64,000 bases of DNA from Actinacidiphila bryophytorum (GTDB taxonomy: Bacteria; Actinomycetota; Actinomycetes; Streptomycetales; Streptomycetaceae), in contig NZ_JAFFIX010000009.1 of NCBI RefSeq assembly GCF_016916835.1, positions 62,001-126,000 of the forward strand, given 5' to 3'. The notes below the pieces were generated by a model, which was given only the letters and a program-made list of their open reading frames with translations, did no database searches and was not told the origin of the DNA. Numbering within the stretch: position 1 is the first letter of the stretch; each line of letters opens with the position of its first letter. Shown piece by piece: positions 24,581 to 34,400 of the stretch. The position numbers were made by a program, and so were the translations under genes.

Positions 24581-25027
24581 AGGTGCGTCCTCGGAACGGC
24601 ACGAGGCTGGCAGGCCATGTGCCGCGGGGTAGAGCGAGCGGGCGGTCGTCATGCACCCCAGCGGGTGGTGCTCCAACACCACTGCGCCGGGCAGCCGTCG
24701 GCCGGAGGTCTGGCGCCCTCCGTGCGGCGGGTGACAACAACGATCCGCAGGAAACGCGTTTTGCCTGACGGCACTTTCCGGGCTATAGAGCGGGCCGGGA
24801 CACCGCGCCCGCGCTCCGCGCTCTCCATGGCTCCACCGTCTCCCGCATCGATTTCACGCTCCCTCGCTCACCACCGGACAGGGCTCTGCTCAGCGCACGA
24901 ACCCCAGGACCGGGCTCTTGCACCGGAGCCGACAGTGCCACGCGACGGTGGGCTGGGTCAGGCCGGAAAACCGTGATAGAAGCCGACTGCCGCCCTACAG
25001 CTTGTTCTGCTCGATGCTGATCCGGTC
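24581..25027. other. Gene-free stretch before the recombinase 3' end
   Basis: These 447 bp lie between the small gene and the recombinase. I find no open frame with a plausible start, and no excisionase-like HTH sequence. A short AT-richer patch at about 24,725-24,790 may hold the promoter of the small gene. Confidence 0.4.
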
Positions 25028-26428
25028 TCAGTCGAAGACGCCACTGGGCTTGGTCGACGCGTCGATCACGATCCCGGCGAAGAGGAAGCGCATCACCGCG
25101 TTGCGGCGCTCGTCCGTCATGTCGTCGGCCTCCCATGCCTTCCTGGCACCGGGACCAGTGAGTCCTTCCAGCAGCTTCATCGGTCGGACGACCAGGCGTC
25201 GCTGGGCCTTGGCAATGCGGTCGGTGATCTCCTTCCGCATACCGCGGTATTCGGCGGTGGTGATCTCCTTCGCCGTCCACATCTGGTTCAGCTCGTCGAG
25301 CTGCTGCTGGTCGGCTTCCACTGATCGAGAGGCGGCGTCAGGCAAGGATGTGGAGGCGAGCTGCCCGGTGACGGTGAGCCTGCGTAGGAGGTCGATGGCG
25401 GCATCCGTGACAAAGCCTTCCAGCTTCACAGCGGCGATCCGTCGGACGCACTTCTTGTCGCCGTTCCGGCTCTTGCGGGTGCACAGGTACGACGGCACGG
25501 CGCCCACCTTCGTGCCGGACATGAGGGTGCCGCAGCGGGCGCACATCACCAGGCCGCGGAGCAGGTAGAAGCGGCGCAGCTCCAGGTTGGTCTGGTGGAT
25601 GGCGGACCGGTACTCGCGGCGGGTTCGGGTCTCCTGCCAGATGCCGGGCTCGATGATCGCGGGCCATTTGCCTGGACCGAGCTCTTCTCCCTGATGCATG
25701 CGTATGCCAGCCACGTGCCGCGAGTCGAGGAGGGCGCGGACGGTGCCCTGAGACCACTCCTTGCCGTACACCGTCTTGATGCCGCGCTTGTGGAGGAGGA
25801 GCGCGATGGCGCTCGGGCTCTGGCCCTTGAGGTAGCGGTCGAAGACCTCGCGGACGATCTCGGCCTCGTCGTCGCGGATGGTCATGCCGTCGGGCTCGTA
25901 TCCGAAGCGGCGCTTGCCGGAGTGCGGGAAGCCGGTCTCGGCCCGCTCCTTCAGCGCCGACTTCAAGCGGCGGGAGGTGTCGTCCGAGGAACGGCAGGCG
26001 TGGGCGACCTCGATGCGCAGGATGAAGCGGTCGTCGGGGTCGGAGAGGTTCCGACGGTTCGCCTCTCCGTGCAGCAGGATCTGGTGGTCGTCCGAAACCT
26101 GGAGCAGTTCTTCGAGGTCGCGCGGCTGCCGCATCAGGCGGTCCGGGTGATAGGCGATGATGTGCCGGAACTCCCGTCGCTGTGCGCCCTCGAGAAGCTG
26201 GTCCCAGCCCGGCCGCTTGCGGTTGCGGCGCCACGCCGAGCGGCTGTTGTCCACGAAGACGTGGCTGGGGTCGATGACCAGCCCCCGGCGCTCAGCGATC
26301 TCCCGGCAGATGCGCTCCTGGCGGTCGACGCCGGTCTGGTCGTCGTCGTCCGCCTGGGATATCCGGCAGTACAGGGCCGCTGGCTCACCTGGGGTTATTG
26401 TCGTCTCCTGCGCCTCGCGTCGTCGCAT
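25028..26428 (-). CDS. Large serine recombinase (site-specific integrase)
   Basis: The protein has 466 residues. The catalytic domain begins AALYCRISQADDDDQTGVDRQ with nucleophile Ser24, followed by VFVDNSRSAWRRNRKRPGW and AYHPDRLMRQPRDLEELL. Next comes the recombinase domain (FGYEPDGMTI, IALLLHKRGIKTVYGKEWS), then a zinc ribbon (CARCGTLMSG, LCTRKSRNGDKKC) and a coiled-coil segment near residues 360-420. This is the phiC31/TP901 type that joins attP and attB without host factors. The start is placed at 26,428, where family similarity begins; no ribosome-binding site is evident, so the message may be leaderless. It ends against a disrupted chromosomal gene, as expected for an integrated element. 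Confidence 0.93.
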   Translation of the reverse strand: MRRREAQETTITPGEPAALYCRISQADDDDQTGVDRQERICREIAERRGLVIDPSHVFVDNSRSAWRRNRKRPGWDQLLEGAQRREFRHIIAYHPDRLMRQPRDLEELLQVSDDHQILLHGEANRRNLSDPDDRFILRIEVAHACRSSDDTSRRLKSALKERAETGFPHSGKRRFGYEPDGMTIRDDEAEIVREVFDRYLKGQSPSAIALLLHKRGIKTVYGKEWSQGTVRALLDSRHVAGIRMHQGEELGPGKWPAIIEPGIWQETRTRREYRSAIHQTNLELRRFYLLRGLVMCARCGTLMSGTKVGAVPSYLCTRKSRNGDKKCVRRIAAVKLEGFVTDAAIDLLRRLTVTGQLASTSLPDAASRSVEADQQQLDELNQMWTAKEITTAEYRGMRKEITDRIAKAQRRLVVRPMKLLEGLTGPGARKAWEADDMTDERRNAVMRFLFAGIVIDASTKPSGVFD

Positions 26429-27140
26429 GGACCGATTGTATGAACGAGGTTTGACCTCGCCGAACTTCCGGCATCCGGTCACGCTCGCCAAGGACCTGAT
26501 GTCGCTGGACGACGTCTCCGGCGGGCGGGTGGTGCTGGGGATCGGTTCCGGCGGCACCGGCTTCGATGCGACGGTGCTCGGGCAGGAGGCGTGGACGCCG
26601 CGGGAGCGGGCCGGGCGGTTCGGGGAGTTCGTCGCGCTGCTCGACAAGCTGCTGACGCAGGGCGCGGTCACCGAGCGGGGCACGTACTACGCGGCCGAGG
26701 AGGCGCGCAACATCCCCGGGTGCGTGCAGCAGCCGCGGTTGCCCTTCGCGGTGGCGGCGACCGGGCCGCGCGGGCTGGCGCTGGCGGCGCGTTACGGGCA
26801 GGCCTGGGTGACCACCGGGGACCCGGCGCTGTTCGAGACGGGGACGCCCGAGCAGTCGCGGGCGGCGATCCGCGGGCAGATCGAGCGGCTGGGCGAGGCG
26901 TGCGCGGCGGCCGGGCGGGACCCGGGCGAGCTGGAGCGGATCATGCTCACCGGTTTCACGCCCGACAGGAACACCCCGCTGGACTCCGTCGACGCCTTCG
27001 TGGACTTCGCCGGGCGGCACGCCGAGCTGGGCATCACCGAGATCGTGCTCCACCACCCGATCCCGGACTCGGACTTCGCCGCCGACCCGGCGGTCTTCGA
27101 GCGCATCGCGACGGAGGGCCTGGCGCAGCTCGCCGGCTGA
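26427..27140 (+). pseudogene. LLM-class oxidoreductase lacking its first ~73 codons
   Basis: From TSPNFRHPV onward the frame matches the intact LLM protein at 1557-2459 along its whole remaining length (shared TGFDATVLGQ, WTPRERA, GQAWVTTGDPAL, VDAFVDFAGRHAE and IPDSDFA). About two-thirds to three-quarters of residues look identical by eye. The N-terminal barrel strands that precede this point in the intact copy are missing. An ATG at 26,427, opposite the recombinase start codon, could give a 237-residue truncated protein beginning MDRLYERG, but loss of the first strands should abolish the fold. Best read as the chromosomal target gene interrupted by integration. Confidence 0.85.
26440..26475. 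other. Putative attR junction of the integrated element
   Basis: Left of about 26,450 the sequence belongs to the recombinase leader. Right of it, the codons for TSPNFRHPV resume a luciferase-like oxidoreductase in the middle of its reading frame. The crossover must lie at or just after TGACCTCGCCGAACTTCC. The exact core dinucleotide cannot be fixed without the left junction, which is not in the window. Confidence 0.6.
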
Positions 27141-27169
27141 GCGCCGCCGACCAAGCCAATACTATCCTC

Positions 27170-27179
27170 TAGGTACCTA
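27170..27179. promoter_or_regulatory. Palindrome TAGGTACCTA before the reductase gene
   Basis: A 10-bp perfect palindrome lies in an unusually AT-rich stretch about 70 bp upstream of the NmrA-like gene and is flanked by two ACTATC-like repeats. TAGGTACCTA-type sites are often bound by HxlR-family repressors that control such oxidoreductases. No such regulator is adjacent, so the assignment is tentative. Confidence 0.4.
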
Positions 27180-27249
27180 CTATCCCCACGATGTTAGCTT
27201 CATCGAGTCAGCGGAAAGCGGACAGCTGACAGCGGACTCGGGAGTGATC

Positions 27250-28176
27250 ATGATCGTGGTGACCGGAGCAACCGGAAACGTCGGGCGGCAGGTCGTGGCG
27301 GCCCTCGCCGCGCCGACTGTGGCGGAGAGCGGCGGGGCAGCAGCCCCGCAGGTGGTCGCGGTGTCCCGCCGGCCGGTCGAACCGGCGGGACCGGGACAAG
27401 GGCAGGAACCAGCGCAGGGGCAGGGGCAAAGCCCGGCGCAGGGCCAGGAGCAGAACCCGGAGTTGAGGCGCCCCCACGTCATCCACCGGCAGGCCGACCT
27501 CGCCTCGCCCGACACCCTGAGGCCCGCCTTCGAAGGAGCCGACACCCTCTTCCTGCTGGTCGCGGGCGACGACCCGCACGCCGTACTGGACGCGGCGAAA
27601 ACCGCGGGGATACGCCGGGTGGTGCTGCTCTCCTCGCAGGGCGCGGGCACCCGCCCGCAGGCCTACGCGCACGCCGCCGCCTTCGAGGCCGCGGTACGGG
27701 GCTCGGGCCTGGAGTGGACGGTGCTGCGCCCCGGCGGTTTCGCTTCCAACGCCTTCGCCTGGGCCGAGGCCGTACGCACCCGGCGCACGGTCTTCGCACC
27801 CTTCGGGGATGTCGCGCTGCCGGTGGTCGACCCGGCCGACGTCGCCCAGGTCGCGGCCGCCGTCCTGCGCGAGCAGGGCCACGCGGGGCGTACGTACGAG
27901 CTGACGGGGCCGGCCGCGATGTCCCCGCGCGAGCGCGCCGGCGCGATCGGTGCCGCGATCGGCGAGCCGGTGGACTTCGTGGAGCAGAGCAGAGCCGAGG
28001 CCAGGGAGCAGATGCTGGGCTTCATGCCGGAGCCGGTCGCCGACGCGACCCTGGGCATCCTGGGTGAGCCGCTGCCCGCGGAGCAGTCGGTGACTCCGGA
28101 CGTCGAGCGGGTGCTGGGGCGGCCTGCCGGGAGCTTCGCGGCCTGGGCGGCCGGCCACCGCGCCGCCTTCGCGTAG
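27250..28176 (+). CDS. NmrA-like NAD(P)-binding reductase (atypical SDR)
   Basis: The protein has 308 residues, with ATG preceded by GGAG five bases upstream. The Rossmann motif VVTGATGNVGRQVV is at residues 5-18; later segments ADTLFLLVAG, RVVLLSSQGAG, WTVLRPGGFASNAFAW and VVDPADVAQVAAAVL are typical of NmrA/QOR2-like SDRs that reduce quinones or sense NADP. Residues about 49-74 form a Gly/Gln-rich tandem repeat (GQGQ, PAQGQ) that is not part of the fold and is probably a surface loop expanded by repeat slippage. Confidence 0.85.
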   Translation: MIVVTGATGNVGRQVVAALAAPTVAESGGAAAPQVVAVSRRPVEPAGPGQGQEPAQGQGQSPAQGQEQNPELRRPHVIHRQADLASPDTLRPAFEGADTLFLLVAGDDPHAVLDAAKTAGIRRVVLLSSQGAGTRPQAYAHAAAFEAAVRGSGLEWTVLRPGGFASNAFAWAEAVRTRRTVFAPFGDVALPVVDPADVAQVAAAVLREQGHAGRTYELTGPAAMSPRERAGAIGAAIGEPVDFVEQSRAEAREQMLGFMPEPVADATLGILGEPLPAEQSVTPDVERVLGRPAGSFAAWAAGHRAAFA

Positions 28177-28339
28177 TTCGCCCGGCGGGCGGGCGGCCTC
28201 CTCGGGTAGCGGGAGTGCCGGGCGGCGGGGAGGGTGGTCTTTCGGGGGCGAGGCCACCCGGCCGTCCGGCCGGGGTGGCGGCACATTCCGCACCCGGGAC
28301 GGCCCCCGCGGCACCCCGGACCACTCATGGAGGCGCCAG

Positions 28340-29125
28340 ATGTCCGAAGTCACCGGCCCCTACGAGCCCGGCACACCGTGCTGGATCGACCTCATGGTCC
28401 CCGACCAGCAAGCCGGGCTGGACTTCTACAAGGACCTGTTCGGCTGGCAGGGCGAGGTCGGACCTGACGAGTACGGCGGGTACTCCGTCTGTACGCAGAA
28501 GGGCAAGCCGGTCGCCGGTCTGATGAAAGCCATGGCGATGGGCGACCAGCCGGCCCCGCCGACCGCCTGGACCACGTACTTCTCGGTGCAGGACGCGGAC
28601 GCGACCGAGGCTGCGGTCAAGGCCAACGGCGGCACGGTGATCATGCCGACCTCCGACGTCATGACGCTGGGGCGGATGTTCGTCGCCGCCGACCCCTACG
28701 GTGCGGTCTTCGGCGTGTGGCAGCCGCGGGACTTCAAGGGCGCCGAGATCGTCAACGAGCACGGGGCGCTGGTCTGGAACCAGCTGCACAGCCCGGACGT
28801 CGCCGGCGCCGGCGCCTTCTACTCCGCCGTGCTCGGTGTGACGGCGGGACCGATGCCGGAGATGCCGGAGTTCACCGGCTTCCAGGTCAAGGGCCGCACC
28901 GTCGGTGGCGTCATGGGCATGGATAACCTGCCCGAGGGCACCCCGCCGCACTGGCTGGTCAACTTCGCCGTGGACGACGCCGACAGCGTCGTCGACGCCC
29001 TCGTACGGCGGAACGGTTCCGTGCTGGTGCCGCCGTTCGACATGGACAAGATCGGCAGGATGGCCGTGGTCCAGGACCCGCAGGGCGCGGTCTTCGCCAT
29101 CGTCGCCAGCACCGACCAGAGCTGA
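28340..29125 (+). CDS. Two-domain VOC (glyoxalase-like) protein
   Basis: The protein has 261 residues, with GGAGG ahead of the ATG. Two VOC repeats are visible: PCWIDLMVPDQQAGLDFYKD to DPYGAVFGVWQP, and LVWNQLHSPDVAGAGAFYSA to DPQGAVFAIVAS. This matches the CFP32/27-kDa antigen-like family common in Streptomyces. Metal ligands are not complete in both halves, so the activity is uncertain. Confidence 0.88.
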   Translation: MSEVTGPYEPGTPCWIDLMVPDQQAGLDFYKDLFGWQGEVGPDEYGGYSVCTQKGKPVAGLMKAMAMGDQPAPPTAWTTYFSVQDADATEAAVKANGGTVIMPTSDVMTLGRMFVAADPYGAVFGVWQPRDFKGAEIVNEHGALVWNQLHSPDVAGAGAFYSAVLGVTAGPMPEMPEFTGFQVKGRTVGGVMGMDNLPEGTPPHWLVNFAVDDADSVVDALVRRNGSVLVPPFDMDKIGRMAVVQDPQGAVFAIVASTDQS

Positions 29126-29190
29126 CCCGCACCGACACGAGCTGACCTGCACAGACCAGGCTGACCCGGGACCGACCAGCACCGGTCAGC

Positions 29191-30084
29191 TCAGTTGCGG
29201 CGGGCCGCGACGATCCGCTCGATCACCCGCGCCACCCCGTCGTCCTCGTTCGCCGCCGTCCTGCGGGTGGTGGCCGCCAGGACGGCGGGGTGCGCGTTGG
29301 CGACGGCGTAGGACGTACCGGCCCAGCCGAGCATCGCCAGGTCGTTGGGCATGTCGCCGAACGCGACGACCTCGTCCGCCATCACCCCGCGCTCCGCGCA
29401 GCAGCGCGCCAGCGTGCTGGCCTTGCTGACGCCCCGGCCGCTGACCTCCAGCAGCGCGGTCTCGCTCGACCGGGTGATCTCGCCGTGTCCGCCCGCGACG
29501 GCGAGCGCGGTCGCCAGGAATTCGTCGGGGTCCATCGAGGGGTGCTTGGCCAGCAGTTTCAGCAGCGGTTGCGCGCGGTCCTCGGCGAGCAGCGCCTCGA
29601 CGGGCGCAAGCGGCCCGACGTCGGGCTCGATGGCCTCGTACGCGGGCTCGCGCCGGAAGCTCGCGGCGCGCTCGACCGCGAAGGCGGCACCGGGCAGCGC
29701 GGCACGCAGCGCGTGTGCGACCGCGAGGGCGTCGTCCTCGGGCAGTGGAAAGGCCTCGATCAGCCGGTGCGCCCGCAGGTCGTAGACCGCGGCACCGTTG
29801 GCGAGGATCGCCAATCCGTGTCCTGCGAGGTGTTCGGCGACGACGCCCATCCACCGGGCGGGGCGCCCGGTGACGAAGAAGACCTCGATACCGGCTGCCT
29901 CTGCGGCGGCCAGCGCGGCGATCGTACGCGGTGACACGGACCGGTCGTTGCGCAGCAACGTTCCGTCCAGGTCGGTGGCGATCAGCCGGGGGGAGGTGAC
30001 GGCGAAGTCGTCGTGTGCGTGGTGCTGCGGGTGCGCGTCGGGCGAACGGAAGGGGCCGCCTGGGGCACCGATGGCTGAGGTCAC
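29191..30084 (-). CDS. Cof-type HAD phosphatase
   Basis: The protein has 297 residues. The motifs are IATDLDGTLLRNDRSVSPRT (nucleophile Asp), VFFVTGRPARWM, Lys in RGVSKASTLARC, and VAFGDMPNDLAMLGWAGTS (final Asp pair). A large C2 cap between them marks the Cof/YbiV group, which dephosphorylates sugar phosphates and similar compounds. The GTG at 30,084 (GGGAG upstream) is chosen; a later GTG just before TSPRLIATD is possible and would remove about 25 poorly conserved residues. Confidence 0.87.
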   Translation of the reverse strand: MTSAIGAPGGPFRSPDAHPQHHAHDDFAVTSPRLIATDLDGTLLRNDRSVSPRTIAALAAAEAAGIEVFFVTGRPARWMGVVAEHLAGHGLAILANGAAVYDLRAHRLIEAFPLPEDDALAVAHALRAALPGAAFAVERAASFRREPAYEAIEPDVGPLAPVEALLAEDRAQPLLKLLAKHPSMDPDEFLATALAVAGGHGEITRSSETALLEVSGRGVSKASTLARCCAERGVMADEVVAFGDMPNDLAMLGWAGTSYAVANAHPAVLAATTRRTAANEDDGVARVIERIVAARRN

Positions 30085-30293
30085 ACACCCATACTCCCGT
30101 ATCCGGCGCGCTTGTCCCGCACACAAGTGCGGATACGTGCTCAGCCGAGCCGGGTGGTGCGGGGTCGTGCGGGTCCTGCTGTGCCGGTGATCAGGTCTGG
30201 GGAGTCAGGTCTCCTGCGGGTCGTCGCCGCCACGGAAAGGCGCCGATGTGGCGCGGTGGCGTACGCCGGCCTGCGGGTGCGCAGTTGCGGAGG

Positions 30294-30767
30294 TCAGCCG
30301 CACAGCGCGCGGTCGCGGCGGCGGGCGACGCGGTCGGCGGCGGCGCCCTCGTCGGTGGCGCCCGCGGCGGCGGCAGCTGCGGCCACGGCCTCGCCGAGGC
30401 CGTCGACGGGTACGGCGATGCTGCGCGAACTGGGCGAGGTGCCGTGGGCTTCTGCCCTGATGCGCTGCTTCATCGTCGGCGGCAGCGAGCGCCCGCGTTC
30501 TGACGACCGCGGTGCGGGCAGCAGGATCCGGCCGGCCAGCAGCGGTGGCGCGGAATACGCCTCCACCGGCGCGGCGGCTCCGATCGCCGCGGGGGCGTAC
30601 GCCTGCGCCGGTACGGTGGCGGAGCCGGCGGCGGGCAGGGACGCGGGCCGGGACGCGGCGGCCTTCATACTGGCCGGGGTCGCGAATCCCAGCGCGGCGA
30701 TGCACCTGATGAGCACGTTCAGGAACGCGCCCCAGAACGCGGTGATGCGGGGAGTGGTAGCAGCCAT
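30294..30767 (-). CDS. Hypothetical secreted or membrane-anchored protein
   Basis: The protein has 157 residues, with ATG at 30,767 preceded by GAGAGAGG. The N-terminal segment ITAFWGAFLNVLIRCIAALG is a single hydrophobic helix. The rest is Ala/Pro-rich with RSLPPTMKQRIRAEAHGTSP, and resembles small Streptomyces proteins of the DUF6344 kind. No enzyme motif. Function unknown. Confidence 0.6.
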   Translation of the reverse strand: MAATTPRITAFWGAFLNVLIRCIAALGFATPASMKAAASRPASLPAAGSATVPAQAYAPAAIGAAAPVEAYSAPPLLAGRILLPAPRSSERGRSLPPTMKQRIRAEAHGTSPSSRSIAVPVDGLGEAVAAAAAAAGATDEGAAADRVARRRDRALCG

Positions 30768-30978
30768 GACCTCTCTCGTTTCCTTATCGGTCGAAGTGAC
30801 TAATCCGATGATGAGGAAACGAGCACCGAAAATCCGGAACCGCACCCCGAGTCCGGGGATTTTCAGACCAACGCCACCCGTCCGGCGCAATGCGGGCGGT
30901 CCAACCTGTCGGGCGCTCCCGGCTGGCGGACTCCGCAGGCCAATGGTAGGACCGGTCAGGGGTCGACGAAAGACCAGG

Positions 30979-31269
30979 TCAGCCGCCCAGGCTGGCCAGT
31001 CCGGTCTGGAGGTCGTCCACGGTCATGACCGGCCGCAGCGACAGTTTCGCGCCCGCGTGGAAGAAGGGCTCGCAGGCCGGCGGAATCTGCGAACTTTCCT
31101 TCATGTCGAAAACCATGTAGCAGCAGCGGTCGCCTTCTTCCGCGGTGAAGTAGGCGGATTCCGGGCGCAGTTGCTCCACCATTTCCTGCACCATCTTGGA
31201 CATGGTGCCGTCCGTCACGGCCTGGTTGGACATCGTCGTGTCCAGTCGTGCGGTGAGCAGCATCCGCAT
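30979..31269 (-). CDS. Small conserved hypothetical protein
   Basis: The protein has 96 residues, with ATG at 31,269 and AGAGGA nine bases upstream. The sequence (MRMLLTARLDTTMSN, MVQEMVEQLRPESAYF, CCYMVFDMKESSQIPP, SLRPVMTVDDLQTGL) predicts an alpha/beta ferredoxin-like fold similar to small monooxygenase-like or DUF3303-like proteins. No catalytic residue can be named. It stands alone between the preceding gene and the cyd operon. Confidence 0.65.
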   Translation of the reverse strand: MRMLLTARLDTTMSNQAVTDGTMSKMVQEMVEQLRPESAYFTAEEGDRCCYMVFDMKESSQIPPACEPFFHAGAKLSLRPVMTVDDLQTGLASLGG

Positions 31270-31417
31270 GGGTCTCATCCTCTCGGCGGCGCGTGGCCGG
31301 CGCTCTGCGCCCTGCACACGCAACAAAAACCCGGTCGCGCTCCGATTCCAGCGTCCCGCCGCCCCGCACGGGCCGCAACCGGGTGCGGCAGTCCGCGCCG
31401 GGACCGCCGCACCGGGC

Positions 31418-34400
31418 TCAGGCCGCGACGCGCACCGCCGCGCCGGCGGGCGGCGTCATGAGGGCGTCGGCGAGCTGCTCGCGCTCCAGCGTGCGGCGGA
31501 AGGGACCCTCTGCCGCAGCCAGTTCGCGGTAGTTGCCGCGCTGGACGACCCGGCCGGCGTCGAGTACGACGATCTCGTCCACCGCGTCGCCCGCGAGCCC
31601 GGCCAGCCGGTGCGTGATCAGCAGCGTCGTACGGTCGCGGCCGCGGGTGGCGGCCAGCAGGTCGGCGGTCAGGGCGTCGGCGGTGGCGAGGTCCAGGTGC
31701 TCTGCGGGCTCGTCGAGGACGAGGACGGGGAAGCCGGCCAGCAGCGCGCGGGCCAGTGCGAGCCGCTGCCGCATGCCGCCGGAGAGCCGGGCGCCGTGCT
31801 CGCCGACCGCCGTGTCGAGGTCCAGGTCGAGCCGGGCGGCGGCAAGGGCGTCCCGCAGCTCCTCGTCGGTGGCGCCGGGGCGGGCGAGCCGCAGGTTCTC
31901 CCGGACGCTGCTGTCGAAGACATGCGCGTCCTGTGCGCACAGGCCGACCAGCCGGCGTACGTCGTCGCCGTCGCACTCGTCCGCGGGCCGGCCGCCCAGC
32001 GTGTACGTACCGGACTCGGCGTCAAGGAAGCGCAGCAGGACGTGCGCCAGCGTCGTCTTGCCCGCACCCGACGGGCCGACCACCGCGACCCGGCGACCCT
32101 GGGTGAGGGTGAGGCCAACGCCGTCGAGCGCGGGGGAGGTGCGGCCCGGGTGGCGTGCGGTCAGGTCCCGCACCACCAGGGGGAAGGGCGAGGCGGGCGG
32201 CGCCGCGGGGTGGGCGGGCTCGCGCACCGGCAGCGGCGAGTCGAGCACGTCGTTCACCCGTTCGGCGGCCCGGCGGCTGCGCTGCCGCTGCTGGGCGGCG
32301 AGCGGCAGGCCGTTGACCGCCTCGAAGGCGGCCAGCGGCGCGAGCAGCAGCACCGCGAGCGCAACGCCCGGCAGGTCGTGCGAGGCCACCGCCCGCACTC
32401 CCGCGTAGCCGCACGCCGTCACCGTCAGCCCGCTGACCAGCGTCGTCAGCCCGGTGCCCAGCGCGGTGACCGCGGCGGACCTGGCGGCGACCGCCGTCAG
32501 GGCACGGTCGGCGTCCGCGGCCTCGGCCCGCCTGCGCTCCAGCGCACCGGCCACCGTCAGCTCCGCGGTTCCGGTGAAGAGGGCCAGCACCCTGGCCGAC
32601 AGCTCACCGCGGGCCGGGGCGAGCCGCGCTTCGGTACGGCGTGCGACGCGCGCGGCCAGCAGCGGTACGGCGACCCCGGCGACCAGCAGCCCGGCCCCGA
32701 GGGCGATGCCCGCGGAAGGCAGCAGCCAGCCCGCGAAGGCCGCGGAGGTGAGCACGACGAGCCCCGCGGTCAGCGCGGGCTGCAGCCAGCGCAGGTAGTG
32801 GTCCTGGACCGCGTCCACGTCGGCGACCAGCCGGGAGAGCAGGTCGCCGCGCTGCCGTTCGCGCAGGCCCGCGGGGGCCAGGCGTTCGAGGCGGCGGTAG
32901 ACGGCGACCCGGACACCGGCCAGCGCACGGAAGACGGCGTCGTGCGCGACCAGCCGCTCGCCGTAGCGGAAGACGGCCCGCCCGATGCCGAAGGCGCGGG
33001 TCGCGGTGACCGCCACCATCAGGTACAGCACGGGCGGCTGCTGCGAGGCCCGGCTGATCAGCCACCCCGAGGTCCCCATCAGGCCGACCGCGGACAGCAG
33101 CGCCAGAGCGCCCAGCCCGCAGGCCGCGGCGAACCGCCCACGGAAGCCCGGCACCCGCCCCATGGCGAGCAGCCCCCGCACCCCGCCGGTGTCACCGGGC
33201 CTGGCCGGCTCGGTGGCACCGCCCTCGGGTGCGCCCTGGCCGGGGTCCCGCGCACCGGCGGGTTCACGTACCACGGGCGGCACGGGCGTCAGTTCGGCGT
33301 CGTCCTCCACCGGCGCCAGCGCGAGCACCCGGTCCGCCAGGGGGAGCAGCGCGGGGCGGTGGGCGACCAGGACGGTGGTGCGGCCCCGGGTCAGCTCGCG
33401 CAGGGTCGCGATGAGGGCGCCCTCGGTGTCGCCGTCGAGGTTGGCGGTCGGCTCGTCGAGCAGCAGCAGCGGGCGGTCGGCGAGGAAGGCGCGGGCCAGG
33501 GCGATGCGCTGCCGCTGGCCGGCGGACAGTCCGGCGCCGTCCTCGCCGATGACGTCACCGGGGGCGGCGAAGCCCAGCGCCCCGGCCGCGGCCAGAGCGG
33601 CCTGCAGGTCGGCGTCGTCGGCGTTGGGCCTGGCCAGCCGGACGTTGTCGGCGATCGTGCCGGCGAACAGGTGCGGGTGCTGCGGCACCCAGGCGATCTG
33701 CCGGTGCCAGGACGCCGGGTCGAGGGAGGTGATGTCGGCGCCGTCGACCAGGATGCGGCCCTGCGCGGCGGGCGCGAAGCCGAGCAGCGCGCTGAGCAGG
33801 GTGCTCTTGCCGACCCCGCTCGGGCCGGTCACCGCCAGCGTCTCGCCGGGCGCCAGGGTGAAGGAGGTCGGCGCCAGGGCGCCTTCACGGCGCACCGCGA
33901 GGTCCTGGACCTGGACGGTGGCGGTCCGCAGGTCGGGCGCGGTGGTGCTGCCGGGCACTGCGGCGGGCTCGGTCTCCAGCACCTCGAAGACCTGCTCGGC
34001 CGCGGCCAGCCCTTCCGCCGCCGCGTGGTACTGCGCCCCGACCTGCCGCAGCGGCAGATACGCCTCGGGCGCCAGGACCAGCACCAGCAGCCCGGTACGC
34101 AGCGACAGTTCGCCGTGCACCAGCCGCATGCCGATGTCGACGGCGACCAGCGCGACCGAGATGGTGGCCAGCAGCTCCAGCACGAAGGACGACAGGAACG
34201 CGATCCGCAGTGTCTTGAGGGTGGCCTTGCGGTAGTCCCCGGTGATGGCCCGTATGTTGTCGGCCTGCGCCTTGGCCCGGCCGAAGACCTTGAGCGTGGG
34301 AAGACCGGCGACCACGTCGAGGAAGTGCCCGGACAGCCGGCCGAGCAGCCGCCACTGGCGGTCCATCCGGTCCCGGGTCGCCCAGCCGACCAGCACCATG

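Noticed and set aside
24007-25027. An oriT or excisionase gene of the element
   Set aside because: Hairpins are present and such functions are expected near here, but no nic-like consensus or HTH-type Xis frame could be identified.
29126-29190. Repeated GAGCTGACC/GACCAGC units after the VOC gene
   Set aside because: Short imperfect repeats of codon-like sequence between convergent genes; they do not form a clear terminator or a known repeat family.
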